Origin: DATKBT01 sp035546295
Lineage (GTDB): Bacteria > Acidobacteriota > Thermoanaerobaculia > Multivoradales > Multivoraceae
DNA length: 64,000 nt
Direction of reading: 5' to 3'
Assembly: GCA_035546295.1 (NCBI GenBank)
Contig: DATKBT010000014.1
Span: 26,352-90,351, forward strand
Positions 1-8,856 of this stretch are shown here, piece by piece; within the stretch, counting starts at the first letter, position 1, and every line of letters begins with the position of its first letter. The notes beneath the pieces are model-generated. The model saw nothing but the letters and a program-made list of their open reading frames with translations. It had not been told where the DNA came from and did not search any database. The translations under genes and the position numbers were made by a program.

Positions 1-1694
1 TCGTCGGCCGTCGAGAGCAGAAGCGCCGTACGCAGCGACCGGTAGGCCTCCGAAGGCGCCAGACGCGGGCGAATGTGCGGCAGCAACTCGATGGCGAGCT
101 CGTCGTCTTCCTTTCGGCCCTTGCGCCTCTGGATCGCCCGCTTGGTGCGCTCCCCTCGCTTCCTCCAGATCCCATAGCCATAGCCATAGCCATAGCCGTA
201 GCCGTAACCTCGGCCGCTGGCGGAGAGGTCCGGGATCACCGCCAGGGTCGGGAGCTGCAAGCTGCTCTCGACCTGCTCGGAGGTCTTGATCGTCCGATCG
301 AGGAACTCGAGGAGGATGACGAGACCGATGCCGAAGACCAGCCCAGCGAGCAGACCGAGCGTCATCTCACGCCGCAGCGAGGGGCGGAACGGCCCCCCCG
401 GGACCAGCGCGCGGTCGACGATCCGGATGTTCGAGCTGTCCTCGTTCTGCAGCGAGGAGACCACGATCGTCTCCGACTGCTTGCGCAGCAGCTCGTCGAG
501 CAGCTGGCGCCGGGTCGTCAACTCGATCTGGAGATTGTTGTAGCTGAGCACCGCCGGGCTGTCGCGCAGATCCTGGTTCTTGAGCCGCTCGATCTCCTCG
601 AGGAGGGCGCTCTCCTTGCGCAACGACGTCTGGTACTCGGCGCGGGCCGCCTGCAGCGCCTGCTCCACGGTTTCCTCGACGACCGAGTCGAGGTGCTCTC
701 GGCCCTTGTCGATCTTTGACTGGAGCTCGACCATCGATGGGTAGCCGGGCTTGAACTTGTTCAGGCTCGTGGCGTACTCGCGTTCGAGGCGTAGCTGCTC
801 GCTGCGTAGCGAGCCGACCAGACCTCCGGAGAGGGTGTCGGCCACCGTCTCTTTGGGGGAGCTCGAGAGCTCGTTGAAATGCGCTTCCCTGTCGATGCGC
901 TCCGCGACGGCCTGGACGTAGTCGTTGTTGAGGACCTGCAGGCGATCGAGAGTCTGGTTCGAGCTGCGCTCCGAGGTCACGATGTTGGCGCTGCGGCCGA
1001 GCTCTCGGAGCCTGGTGTCCTTGTCCTCGATCTCCGATTTGAGGGTCTCGATCTGCTCGTCGAGGAAGCTCGATGCCTGGGTGACGGTTTGCGAGCGGGT
1101 CTGTGACTTCCACTGGATGAAGGCTTCGACCATGCCCTGTGCGATCTGAGCCGCCAGGTTGGGGTCGGTCGAGACGTAGGAGACCTCGACGAGCTGGGTG
1201 TTCTGGACCGGTGCAACCTGCAGCCCGCCGAGGAGCCGTCCGGCGAGGCCGGCGACCACAGCCGCGTCTTGTGCTGCGGTGGGCTCGCCGTCGACACCCA
1301 GTGCGCCGGGATTGAAGTTGACGTTCTCCGCGAGGCGCAGATTCTTGACCGCCAGCTCGGCGACCCCTCGGCTCTGGAGCAGCCGGTACTGCGTCGGGTA
1401 GTACTCGAAGTTCCAGTAGTTCTCGACCCAGGCGCTGAGCGGGTTGGTGTCGCCGGCGAGATTCGCCAGCCCGCCGCGTTCGATCTGGATCTGGGCGGTG
1501 GCGCGGTACTGCTTGGGGGTCATCGAGAAGCGCAGGCCGAAGGCACCGAGGGCGAGCGCGACCGCGATTGCGATCAGCGTCCACCGGCGCCGGAGGACCT
1601 TGAGATACTCGGTGACGTCGAGGGCCGATCCGCTGCCGCCGAAGAGATCGGCGTCGTCGAACGGAGACGGCTGTCCTGGCCGAGGGTCGTTCAA
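1..1694 (-). CDS. Wzz chain-length determinant fused to BY-type tyrosine kinase (partial, runs off left edge)
   Basis: Inner-membrane regulator of exopolysaccharide chain length and export. About 564 residues are visible. I place the start at a TTG (1694) whose codon overlaps the stop of the upstream export gene (TTGA), which implies translational coupling. A first membrane segment lies near residues 39-57, followed by a Wzz domain, a long coiled-coil-like periplasmic region and a second membrane segment near 441-461 (LGLLAGLVFGIGLVILLEFL). After it comes a linker with a (GY)6G repeat at residues 496-508. The motif SEAYRSLRTALLL near 548-560 is the classic sequence just before the Walker A of bacterial tyrosine kinases (Wzc/CpsD), so the kinase domain lies beyond base 1. 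The fusion type is inferred from that motif because no Walker residues are in the window. Confidence 0.85.
   Translation of the reverse strand, partial: MNDPRPGQPSPFDDADLFGGSGSALDVTEYLKVLRRRWTLIAIAVALALGAFGLRFSMTPKQYRATAQIQIERGGLANLAGDTNPLSAWVENYWNFEYYPTQYRLLQSRGVAELAVKNLRLAENVNFNPGALGVDGEPTAAQDAAVVAGLAGRLLGGLQVAPVQNTQLVEVSYVSTDPNLAAQIAQGMVEAFIQWKSQTRSQTVTQASSFLDEQIETLKSEIEDKDTRLRELGRSANIVTSERSSNQTLDRLQVLNNDYVQAVAERIDREAHFNELSSSPKETVADTLSGGLVGSLRSEQLRLEREYATSLNKFKPGYPSMVELQSKIDKGREHLDSVVEETVEQALQAARAEYQTSLRKESALLEEIERLKNQDLRDSPAVLSYNNLQIELTTRRQLLDELLRKQSETIVVSSLQNEDSSNIRIVDRALVPGGPFRPSLRREMTLGLLAGLVFGIGLVILLEFLDRTIKTSEQVESSLQLPTLAVIPDLSASGRGYGYGYGYGYGYGIWRKRGERTKRAIQRRKGRKEDDELAIELLPHIRPRLAPSEAYRSLRTALLLSTAD
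171..209. repeat. In-frame hexanucleotide repeat encoding (GY)6
   Basis: A 6-bp unit (CCATAG and the variant CCGTAG on the plus strand) is repeated six times inside the Wzz-kinase gene and encodes alternating Gly-Tyr between the second membrane segment and the kinase motif. A 6-bp unit is two codons, so slippage would change linker length without breaking the frame. Confidence 0.85.
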
Positions 1695-2575
1695 AAGAAG
1701 GACTCCTCGACCAGGATCACGTCGCCGTCCTGGAGGGACACGTCGGGGGAGCGGCTCGCAACGATCGCCTTGTAGTCGGCGACGATGACCTGCTCGGTTC
1801 CGTCACGTTGCTGGCGCTTGATGATGATCTTTTTGGCTGCCCGGTCGGAGAGGCCCCCGGCGCGGGCGATCGCAGTGAGCAACGTGATGCGTTCGGTGCT
1901 CTTGAACTCCTGTGCACCGGGCGAGCGGACCTCGCCGAGGCAGAAGATCGTGACGTCGACCGCGGGCGGCACATTGATCAGGTCGTTGGCGAAAAGCGGG
2001 ATGTTGGCCTGCGGATCGGCCGTGACGAGGAGCCGATCCACGGGAATGGTCACCTGATCGGTGAGACCGTTCGATGCCCGCCGCAGCACGTGGACGACGT
2101 CGCCGCGGTTCTCGGCGAGGCCACCTGCCTGCGTCAGCGCCTCGAGCAGTGTGACCCGCCCCTGGAAGGGGAGGGGGCCGGGTTCCCGCACGGCACCGAT
2201 GATGGTGATCGGCTTGGAGCGGAACTCCTTCACCTGGATGGCGACCGAAGCCCGCTGGAGCAGGCTCTTCTCGAGCAGCTCCTTGATGCGCGTCTCGAGC
2301 TCGACCGCGGTCAGTCCCTCGACTGTGATCTCGCCGAGGTGCTGGAGGTTGATGCGGCCGTTGTCGTCCACCCGCACGTCGGTGGTGAGCTCGGGCACCT
2401 CGAACACCTGAATGCCCAGGAGGTCCTTCGGCCCTAGCCGGTAGGCGGAGTCCGGGCTCTCGGTTTGGGCGGGCAAACCGGTCGCGAGGAGGAGCGCGCC
2501 GACCAAGAGAGCGGCGACGGTCGGCGCAGACACAGATCCCCCAGCGGACGAACCCCCCGCAGCGATGACGATCAT
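1691..2575 (-). CDS. Polysaccharide export protein with SLBB domains (Wza-like)
   Basis: Outer-membrane or periplasmic export component for exopolysaccharide, 294 residues. An N-terminal hydrophobic signal (VAALLVGALLLATGLPAQ) precedes a Poly_export domain that opens with YRLGPKDLLGIQVFEVPEL, typical of Wza/GumB. Two SLBB domains follow; they are marked by TIIGAVREPGPLPFQG with LLEALTQAGG, and by CLGEVRSPGAQEF with LLTAIARAGGLSD. The ATG at 2575 has no clear ribosome site. A GTG at 2533 (VSAPTVAALL), preceded by GGGGGA, would start directly at the signal peptide and may be the true start. It sits between the beta-barrel gene and the Wzz-kinase gene on the same strand. Confidence 0.9.
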   Translation of the reverse strand: MIVIAAGGSSAGGSVSAPTVAALLVGALLLATGLPAQTESPDSAYRLGPKDLLGIQVFEVPELTTDVRVDDNGRINLQHLGEITVEGLTAVELETRIKELLEKSLLQRASVAIQVKEFRSKPITIIGAVREPGPLPFQGRVTLLEALTQAGGLAENRGDVVHVLRRASNGLTDQVTIPVDRLLVTADPQANIPLFANDLINVPPAVDVTIFCLGEVRSPGAQEFKSTERITLLTAIARAGGLSDRAAKKIIIKRQQRDGTEQVIVADYKAIVASRSPDVSLQDGDVILVEESFF

Positions 2576-2627
2576 CTTGTGATCGTAGCATCCACCGGCG
2601 GCTCTTCTAGGGGTGCATTCACGAGGT

Positions 2628-2666
2628 CGGCCGGAGAGCTCGGCCGGAGAGCTCGGCCGGAGAGCA
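2628..2666. repeat. 13-bp tandem repeat, three copies
   Basis: CGGCCGGAGAGCT occurs three times in a row (2628-2640, 2641-2653, 2654-2666, last base changed) in the 280-bp gap between the beta-barrel and export genes. It shares the CGGCCG core with the dispersed palindromes of this window. I see nothing else in the gap. Confidence 0.85.
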
Positions 2667-2855
2667 GAGAGCCGATCTCAGAGACCCTCGATCCTTTTCG
2701 CAAGGGTCTCCGCGGCTTGGCGACGTGGCCGTTTGCAACACGGACATCCTCGCCCCCGGCGTTCGTCGGAGTCGCGCGAGCGCTCCTTCGAGGTGCGCAG
2801 GCCCGGGCTCCACTGAGGGTGTGTGTTTCTCGGCTGGTACCAAAGCCGGCACTTG

Positions 2856-4136
2856 CTAGTACCAAAGACCGCGGGATGCTCCGAAGGTGACGCCGGCGCG
2901 TAGGACGTCGATCGTGCGATCGAGTCCGGGCAGGTTGGACTCGAACTCCTCCGTCGAGTAGCCGATGCTGAGTGCGAGCCGTGATGCGACCTGGATTGCC
3001 AGATCGCCACCGTAGGCCGCCACGTCGTCGTTGCGTTCTGGGCCGGTGACGCCCGTGTAGTCGTTGGTGCCGGTCTCGAGGAATGCCCGAACGGCAAACC
3101 TTCGTCCGATCGGCAGACCGCCTCTCACGCCGAAGCGCTCGTCGAGGAGGTAGCTCGCCGCTCCGAGGGTGTACACGAGCTCCCGACGAGCGTACAGGGC
3201 CGGAGACAGCCGCGAGCGCTCGCCTCCGATGACGAGTGAGAGGCTGCCCGTCACGTCGTCGAAGGGCACGAACTCGGACAAGCCGTCCGGCTCGAGCTCT
3301 CGAAGGACGAGGTCGACGTCGATCGCGATCCTGCGCCCAGGGATCGCGAGCTCGACGAACGGCGAGGTGCCGCTGTTCGAGCGGTCGAAGCTCGAGTCGT
3401 CGAAGTCGACGGTGCTGTCTTCGACCCCGAGACCGATCAGCCAGTCGCCGCGCGAGCGGTAGCGGAAGCCGCCCCGCAGCACCTCCTCGTCGCGGTCGAG
3501 GAGGTCGAACGGCGCGATGCCGGGGTCGAGTCGCTCCTCGTCCTCGAGCAGGTTCTCGATGGTCGTGGAGGAGCCGCTCACGTACAGGTTGATCGAGCCT
3601 GCCAGCCGCAGCTCGGCGAGCAGGCGCAGGCCTTCGCTGCGCGCATTGACCCGCTGTTGGATCTCGGTGCTGACGATGTCGAGCGCCTCCTGTCGCGTCG
3701 CCAGGGCCTCGACGGTGAGGCGATTGAAGAAGCCGAACAGCCCGACGCCGTAGCGCCCATTGACCCGGCTCCTCGCCGACGAGTCCTCGAGCCAGGTGTA
3801 CTCGGGGAGCACGTGCGCGGCCCAGATCACCTTCGGGCCGTTCGGCAGATAAGCGCGAAAGCCGAGACCGCCCGAGCCCGAGAGCTGATCGCCGGCGTCC
3901 CCGGAGTCGACGTATCCGACGTTGCGGATGCCGATCCAGGGATCGACCCGCAACCCACCGAACCTCCACCGCGCCTCCTCGACCGCCTCCTCCAGGGCCT
4001 CCCGGGGATCGACGACGACGGGGTCGGGGCCACCGGTCTGCGTATACTGATCGAACTGCGCGCTCGAGGCGAGCGGCACGAACGCTCCGAAGAGGCTGGC
4101 TGCGAACGCGATCTGACGGCTTCGTGTCGATCCCAT
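2856..4136 (-). CDS. Outer-membrane beta-barrel protein of the exopolysaccharide locus
   Basis: Probable outer-membrane barrel of 426 residues. I chose the ATG at 4136 because GGAGGAACC sits just upstream and the protein then begins with a clean signal peptide (QIAFAASLFGAFVPLASSAQ); a longer reading from 4274 adds 46 unconvincing residues. The mature part alternates short amphipathic strands and turns, for example FRYRSRGDWLIGLGVED and LSIGYSTEEFESN, with an aromatic end (GLWY), as in barrels of the BBP2 type found beside Wza/Wzz genes. It is first in the apparent barrel-export-kinase operon and diverges from the O-antigen ligase. The family assignment is inferred from fold pattern and context, not from a signature motif. 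Confidence 0.75.
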   Translation of the reverse strand: MGSTRSRQIAFAASLFGAFVPLASSAQFDQYTQTGGPDPVVVDPREALEEAVEEARWRFGGLRVDPWIGIRNVGYVDSGDAGDQLSGSGGLGFRAYLPNGPKVIWAAHVLPEYTWLEDSSARSRVNGRYGVGLFGFFNRLTVEALATRQEALDIVSTEIQQRVNARSEGLRLLAELRLAGSINLYVSGSSTTIENLLEDEERLDPGIAPFDLLDRDEEVLRGGFRYRSRGDWLIGLGVEDSTVDFDDSSFDRSNSGTSPFVELAIPGRRIAIDVDLVLRELEPDGLSEFVPFDDVTGSLSLVIGGERSRLSPALYARRELVYTLGAASYLLDERFGVRGGLPIGRRFAVRAFLETGTNDYTGVTGPERNDDVAAYGGDLAIQVASRLALSIGYSTEEFESNLPGLDRTIDVLRAGVTFGASRGLWY

Positions 4137-4403
4137 GGTTCCTCCGCCGGGTCCTCCATCGCGGGGTTCTGGTCGCAAGCTCCTCGGACACCGGCGATCG
4201 GCCGCCGTGGCTTGCTCGGGGCTTTGGTGCTCGAATCTCCGCGACGTCGACGACTTGACCGACAGTTTGCTCACTCGTCCCGGCAGCCGGCTTCAGTCGC
4301 CGCTCGCTCTAGAGCGCCGGTTCCTCGAACTTCGCGAGGGACAGAACCCGTTGCGCTCCGACATCGAGGCCCGTTCTCCGGCGGATCCCTTGGGGGTCGC
4401 GAG

Positions 4404-5828
4404 ATGATACGGCATCCCCGCGGACCGGCCTTGATCCTGTCGGCGACGCTCGTGGGAGTGGTCGTCTGGGCGCCGCTTCCGTATGCGAGCGTCGAGCCGG
4501 GCGCCGCCGGATGGGTACGGCTCGTGGCGCTTCTCTCGGCTGCCTTCGCCATCTCTTTCGTACGAAGCGAGGAGCTCCGGTCGGTGAGGTGTCCGGCGAC
4601 TGCCGCCTGCGGCATCGCGCTCATCGGCTTCCTCCAGTCCCTGCGATGGCCCGAGCGGCTGGTCGGGCTGGTGTCTCGTCGGCATGTCGACCTGGACGCC
4701 TCGACCGATGCCGTCCACGGCGTCTCCTCGGGCTGGGTTTCGTTGTCGTTGGCGCCCGATCTCAGCCGGGTGTCCGCCTTGAGCTGGCTGGCCGCTGCGG
4801 GGCTGCTGGTGGCGGCGGCTGCGGTGGGGCGACATCGGTGGTCGCGACGGGCGCTCGGTGCGGCGTTGCTGGCGACCGCTTCGTTCGAGATCCTCTACGG
4901 GTTCCGTCAGCTCGCGCTGCGCTCCGGGGAGATCTGGGGGCGTCCGGCCCAGAGCGGCGGTCCGCGTCTGCGGGGTACCTTCGTCAACGCGAATCACCTC
5001 GCGAACTACCTGGAGATGGCGCTGGCGGTGATGCTGGCTGTGAGTTGGTGGAGCTGGCGCCGGGCCCGACGTGAGCAGACCGTGGAGCGGCGGCTCGTGC
5101 TGGTCGCGATTCCGGCTCTCCTGTGGCTGGGTCTGCTGGTCGCCCTGGCCTTCACCGGCTCGCGGGCCGGACTCGTGGCCTGCGCCGCGGGCACGTTGAT
5201 CCAGGTCGTCCTGATCGGGCGTCTAGCGGGGAGCTATCGGGTCGCCATCGCCGGGATCGGCGTGCTCGTCGTTGGGCTGGGCGCGATCGCGTTCGTCGGC
5301 TTGGAGGCGGGTTTGCAACGGTTCCTGCAGGCGGGAATGGGGGGCGGGCTCGCTGCACGCCTCGAGGCGGACGTCGCCACTTTCGAGCTCTGGCGGCGGT
5401 TTCCGCTCCTGGGAGCCGGCCTCGGCAGCTTCCGCGAAGCCTTCCCTCTGGTGCAGCCCGCCACCCTCGAGGGCTCCTGGTGGCACGCGCACAACGACTT
5501 CCTCGAGCTGCTGGCGACGATTGGTGTCGTCGGGTTCGCGGTCTTCGCCCTCGGCTTGGTGGCGCTGGTTCGGAGGCTATGGCGAGTCACCCGACGGGGG
5601 CAGCGATCCGAGGACCGGGCCGCCGGTCTGGCGGCGCTCGGAGCGATCGCCAGCGTCGGCGCCCATGAGCTCGTGGATTTCGGCATGACGCTCCCGGGGA
5701 ACTGGGTGGCCATGAGCGTGCTCTGCGGGATGGCCGCCTCGGCGGCTACGGCTCGACGATCACGTCTGCCGGCCGGACCTCGCCCCCTGCCACGCGAGTC
5801 ACCTCGAGCAGATGAAGACCTGGCGTGA
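4404..5828 (+). CDS. O-antigen ligase / polymerase (Wzy_C family) membrane protein
   Basis: Polytopic inner-membrane protein of 474 residues with about 10-12 hydrophobic segments. The family signature is present: a large periplasmic loop after FTGSRAGLVACAAG and then WWHAHNDFLELLATIGVVG, the His-rich motif of Wzy_C/WaaL ligases. It would join or polymerise lipid-linked sugar units of the exopolysaccharide. I start it at ATG 4404 rather than far upstream, where the open frame runs antisense through the barrel gene. Its last 83 bases overlap, on the opposite strand, the 3' end of the TPR gene (5746-7365), an unusually deep convergent overlap. Confidence 0.88.
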   Translation: MIRHPRGPALILSATLVGVVVWAPLPYASVEPGAAGWVRLVALLSAAFAISFVRSEELRSVRCPATAACGIALIGFLQSLRWPERLVGLVSRRHVDLDASTDAVHGVSSGWVSLSLAPDLSRVSALSWLAAAGLLVAAAAVGRHRWSRRALGAALLATASFEILYGFRQLALRSGEIWGRPAQSGGPRLRGTFVNANHLANYLEMALAVMLAVSWWSWRRARREQTVERRLVLVAIPALLWLGLLVALAFTGSRAGLVACAAGTLIQVVLIGRLAGSYRVAIAGIGVLVVGLGAIAFVGLEAGLQRFLQAGMGGGLAARLEADVATFELWRRFPLLGAGLGSFREAFPLVQPATLEGSWWHAHNDFLELLATIGVVGFAVFALGLVALVRRLWRVTRRGQRSEDRAAGLAALGAIASVGAHELVDFGMTLPGNWVAMSVLCGMAASAATARRSRLPAGPRPLPRESPRADEDLA

Positions 5829-7365
5829 GCACGGCGCCGCTCTCGAGGCGGCGTCCCGGCTCTGCCCCCACCAGCCTCGGCGCTCCGCCATCGATGGCCA
5901 GCGAGAGCACCGCCGAGGGTCCCTGTTCGGGCAGGACCTCGAGGTGGAGACCGCCGGTCGACAGCGCTTCGACGATCATCTTCGAGCGTTGGTCCGCTCG
6001 CGTCCACCGCCAGCTCTCCCAGCGCTGGGTTCGCGGTGGGGCGGCCGCGACCGGCCGCCTGGGCGGGCCGCGCTGCGCTTCGATCAAACGTCGAGCCTCG
6101 CGTTCGGCGACCGGGTGCTCACGCCAGTCCCGGTGGACCGCGTCGAGCTGCCTGGCGGCGGCGTCGAAGTCACCGCGCTCGCGGTAGCGACGCGCCGCCA
6201 GCAGCCGGTAGGGTGCCCACTCGACTCCGCGCGTGGTCGTCGAGGCGCCTTGGAGGCGGAGCAGCCTCTCTCCCTCGACCAGGTCGTCGGCGGCCAGAGC
6301 GGCGGCGGCGCGGAGCGCGTTGCTCTCGTTGCCCGAGAGCACGTCGAGCCGGCGGATCACCTCGGGAGGAAAGGGACACGGTTCGAGAAGGCAGAGCTCG
6401 AGCGTCCAGTCCAGCCAACTGCGCAACCGGCTGGCCGTCGCGGCGTCGACCGGGCCGGGCGGGAGAGTACCGAGGACCCGACCGACCTGGGGCGCGAAGA
6501 GCCCGTCGACGCCCGCCTCCTTCAGAACGCCGAGGTGGAGCAGCCGGGCCTCGCGCGGTCGAGCGGCAGCGAGCCGACGAGCGGCTTCGCTCAGACGGAT
6601 CTCGATGTCTTCCACGAGCTTCTCGCGCCGAATCTGCTCGACGACCACCAGCTCGGCGATGCGCTGCTCGCGTGCCAGCACGCGGCTCAGGTCTTGCCAG
6701 GCGAAGGGATCGTCGGGCACCACCGAGAGCGCTGTCTCGAGATCGGGCGCCAGGCGCAGCCAGGCTGGGATGAGCCGCCGGAAGGTCTCGGCCTCGCTGA
6801 ACGCGTTGCGGAGGAGGTCGATCGCGATCTCACGCTTGCGCTCGGACAGCGCGCTCCAGACGTCGAGGTAGGCCATCGCGAGGAACTCCGAGGCCCGGTT
6901 GGAGCCCGGGGCGAGCTCGATCGCCCGCTCGAGCGGCGCCTCCCATTGCACGGACTCGGTGAACAGGCGGCGATCGCGGTCGAGGGAGCGCATGAGGTAG
7001 GTCGAAGCTCCCAGCAGCGCGGCGGCGTCGGCGTCGGCAGGTCGATCGCGAAGCGCAGCGGTCGCGAACTCTCGAGCCTGCTCGGCGGCGTCGACCAGGA
7101 GCTCGCGCTGGTCCGAGGATTCCGGCGGGAGACCTCTGACGACTCCCGCGATCAGCTCGCGCGAAGCGACGACGCGGGCCCGCACCGGCTCGACCTCCAG
7201 CATGACGGTCTGAAGCCGGCGCGCCGCGTCGGCGGTCGGCGCGACCTCAGCGAAGGCTCGTTCCACGTCGGCGAGCTCGGCTTCGCGCGCCGACTGGTAG
7301 AGAACCGAAGCGGCAGCCGCGCCGAGCGCAAGAGTCGTGAGCAGGATGCGGAACGTCGCGTGCAT
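5746..7365 (-). CDS. Membrane-anchored TPR-like protein of the polysaccharide locus
   Basis: Protein of 539 residues that I cannot assign to a named family. It starts with a signal or anchor (FRILLTTLALGAAAASVLY), then shows helical, Ala/Leu/Arg-rich repeats resembling tetratricopeptides (ELAPGSNRASEFLAMAYLDV, VVPDDPFAWQDLSRVLAREQ). The C-terminal 90 residues look like a small beta domain. The start at 7365 fits the signal sequence; an in-frame ATG at 7440 has a slightly better ribosome site (GGAG) and would add 25 residues. Similar helical proteins often accompany O-antigen ligases in exopolysaccharide clusters. Function unknown. Confidence 0.7.
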   Translation of the reverse strand: MHATFRILLTTLALGAAAASVLYQSAREAELADVERAFAEVAPTADAARRLQTVMLEVEPVRARVVASRELIAGVVRGLPPESSDQRELLVDAAEQAREFATAALRDRPADADAAALLGASTYLMRSLDRDRRLFTESVQWEAPLERAIELAPGSNRASEFLAMAYLDVWSALSERKREIAIDLLRNAFSEAETFRRLIPAWLRLAPDLETALSVVPDDPFAWQDLSRVLAREQRIAELVVVEQIRREKLVEDIEIRLSEAARRLAAARPREARLLHLGVLKEAGVDGLFAPQVGRVLGTLPPGPVDAATASRLRSWLDWTLELCLLEPCPFPPEVIRRLDVLSGNESNALRAAAALAADDLVEGERLLRLQGASTTTRGVEWAPYRLLAARRYRERGDFDAAARQLDAVHRDWREHPVAEREARRLIEAQRGPPRRPVAAAPPRTQRWESWRWTRADQRSKMIVEALSTGGLHLEVLPEQGPSAVLSLAIDGGAPRLVGAEPGRRLESGAVLTPGLHLLEVTRVAGGEVRPADVIVEP

Positions 7366-7497
7366 GGAGTCAGGAGGATCGCTCGCCGGTGGGTCGGCTC
7401 CCGAGCCGTGACGTGACTGCAACGAGTGGGAAGGTAGCATCGAAGCTCCGAGAGCGGCACCGGGCGTCAGCCCCAGAGGCTGCGCTAAGGTGAATCG

Positions 7498-8700
7498 ATG
7501 CCCGTACGCGGTATGAGGTTTCGACCGCCGGCGGGGACCCTCCCGGCGGGCGCGCGCTGGGCACTGGCCCGGGCGTTCTGGCCGTCGGCCGTGCAGCCGC
7601 CGGCTGTCGAGGCAGCGTCGGCGATTCTCGGCGTCGAGGCGCTGCGCCTCGGAGCCCGTATTGCGAGCCGCATTCCGGCGGGGGTTTTGGAGTCCGAGCT
7701 CGGACCGGCCGGTGCTTCTCGTCTTCGCGAGAAACGGGCGGCGGCGGCGGCTCGAACGGCGCTCGTGCGGTGGTCTCTGTTGGAGGCCTTGGCGGTCGCG
7801 CGCCGCGCCGAGTTGGCGCCGGTGCTGCTCAAGTTCGCTGCGTTCGAGGCGCTTGGAGCACTGTCGGAGGCGAGCCGCGGTGCTTCGGATGTCGACCTGC
7901 TGCTCGATTCGAGATCGGCTCTCGCTCTGCGTGAAGCGCTGCTCGCCGAGGGTTGGCGAGCGACCGCCGAGCGCGAGGAGGAGCACCATCTCGCCGCCGT
8001 CTCCCGGCCGCCGGGCCTACCGATCGAGATCCACACGAGACTCCCTGGGATCCGTGTCGGAACGGCGTCGGTGGACGCCGCGGGGCTCGAGGAGGCCGGG
8101 CTGCTCGAGCTCTGCGAAGGCGTGCTGATAGGCGCTCGGGTTCCGAAGCCGGAGCTCGTCGTCGCCCATCTGCTGGTCCACGGTTTGGCGCAGCACGGTG
8201 CCAGCCCGCGGGCGTACCCGATGTTCCAGCCGTTCGCGGACGCCATCGATCTGGGGTGGCCGGGCAAGGAGTGGCGAGTCGGCGCGGAGGCGATCGTGGC
8301 CTGGGTGGAGCGGAGCGTGAGCCATGCGGAGCTGGAGGCGTCGGCTCGACTCTGTGTGCGACTGGCGGAGGGCGATCCTTCGTTGTTCGACGAGAGCGCG
8401 TCCGACTCCGCGGAGGCTGCCCTGCTGCATCACTGTGTGTGTGGGATGCTCGACGAGGGCTATCGGGCATCCCTGCGGCTGCGGGCAGTCGGCATGCCGC
8501 TCAGCGACCTGCCCACGTGGCGCGCGGGCCTGCGCGAGGTCCGCCGCGCTCTGGCGCCTCGGGCGAGCGAGCTGGTCTCGATCTACGGCGGCAGGCCGAG
8601 CCGGGGCCGCCTGCTGTGGCTGCGCTTCTACCGTCCTTTCGATCTCGTCGGGCGAACGGTAGGGACCTTGGTTCGGAAGGCGCAGGTCCGGCGGGGGTGA
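7498..8700 (+). CDS. Nucleotidyltransferase-fold protein (NTP_transf_5 family)
   Basis: Protein of 400 residues with the marks of the uncharacterised nucleotidyltransferase family seen in exopolysaccharide clusters: LLKFAAFEALGAL followed by SDVDLLLDS (the D-x-D of the nucleotidyltransferase fold) near residues 104-140, then a basic or acidic pair in PIEIHTRLPG. Later helices carry conserved His (VVAHLLVHGLAQHG). In the family the usual glycine after LLK is replaced by Phe here. It is divergent from the TPR gene, with a 132-bp shared promoter region. The substrate is not known. Confidence 0.75.
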   Translation: MPVRGMRFRPPAGTLPAGARWALARAFWPSAVQPPAVEAASAILGVEALRLGARIASRIPAGVLESELGPAGASRLREKRAAAAARTALVRWSLLEALAVARRAELAPVLLKFAAFEALGALSEASRGASDVDLLLDSRSALALREALLAEGWRATAEREEEHHLAAVSRPPGLPIEIHTRLPGIRVGTASVDAAGLEEAGLLELCEGVLIGARVPKPELVVAHLLVHGLAQHGASPRAYPMFQPFADAIDLGWPGKEWRVGAEAIVAWVERSVSHAELEASARLCVRLAEGDPSLFDESASDSAEAALLHHCVCGMLDEGYRASLRLRAVGMPLSDLPTWRAGLREVRRALAPRASELVSIYGGRPSRGRLLWLRFYRPFDLVGRTVGTLVRKAQVRRG

Positions 8701-8856
8701 TGCCGCCGATTCGAGCGATACCAGCGGGGGCGGACCGCCTCACGAGAGGAAGGAGCTCAGCGAGTCGAAGTGTTGGCAAGGCCGAGCCGGTTCGACCGCG
8801 TGTGAAGGCGGCTCTGTGGACGGGCGATCCTGCCGAGAGGTCACGTCGATGCGCCC

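Noticed and set aside
2628..2666. CRISPR or iteron origin
   Set aside because: Only three adjacent 13-bp units, no spacers, no replication gene nearby.
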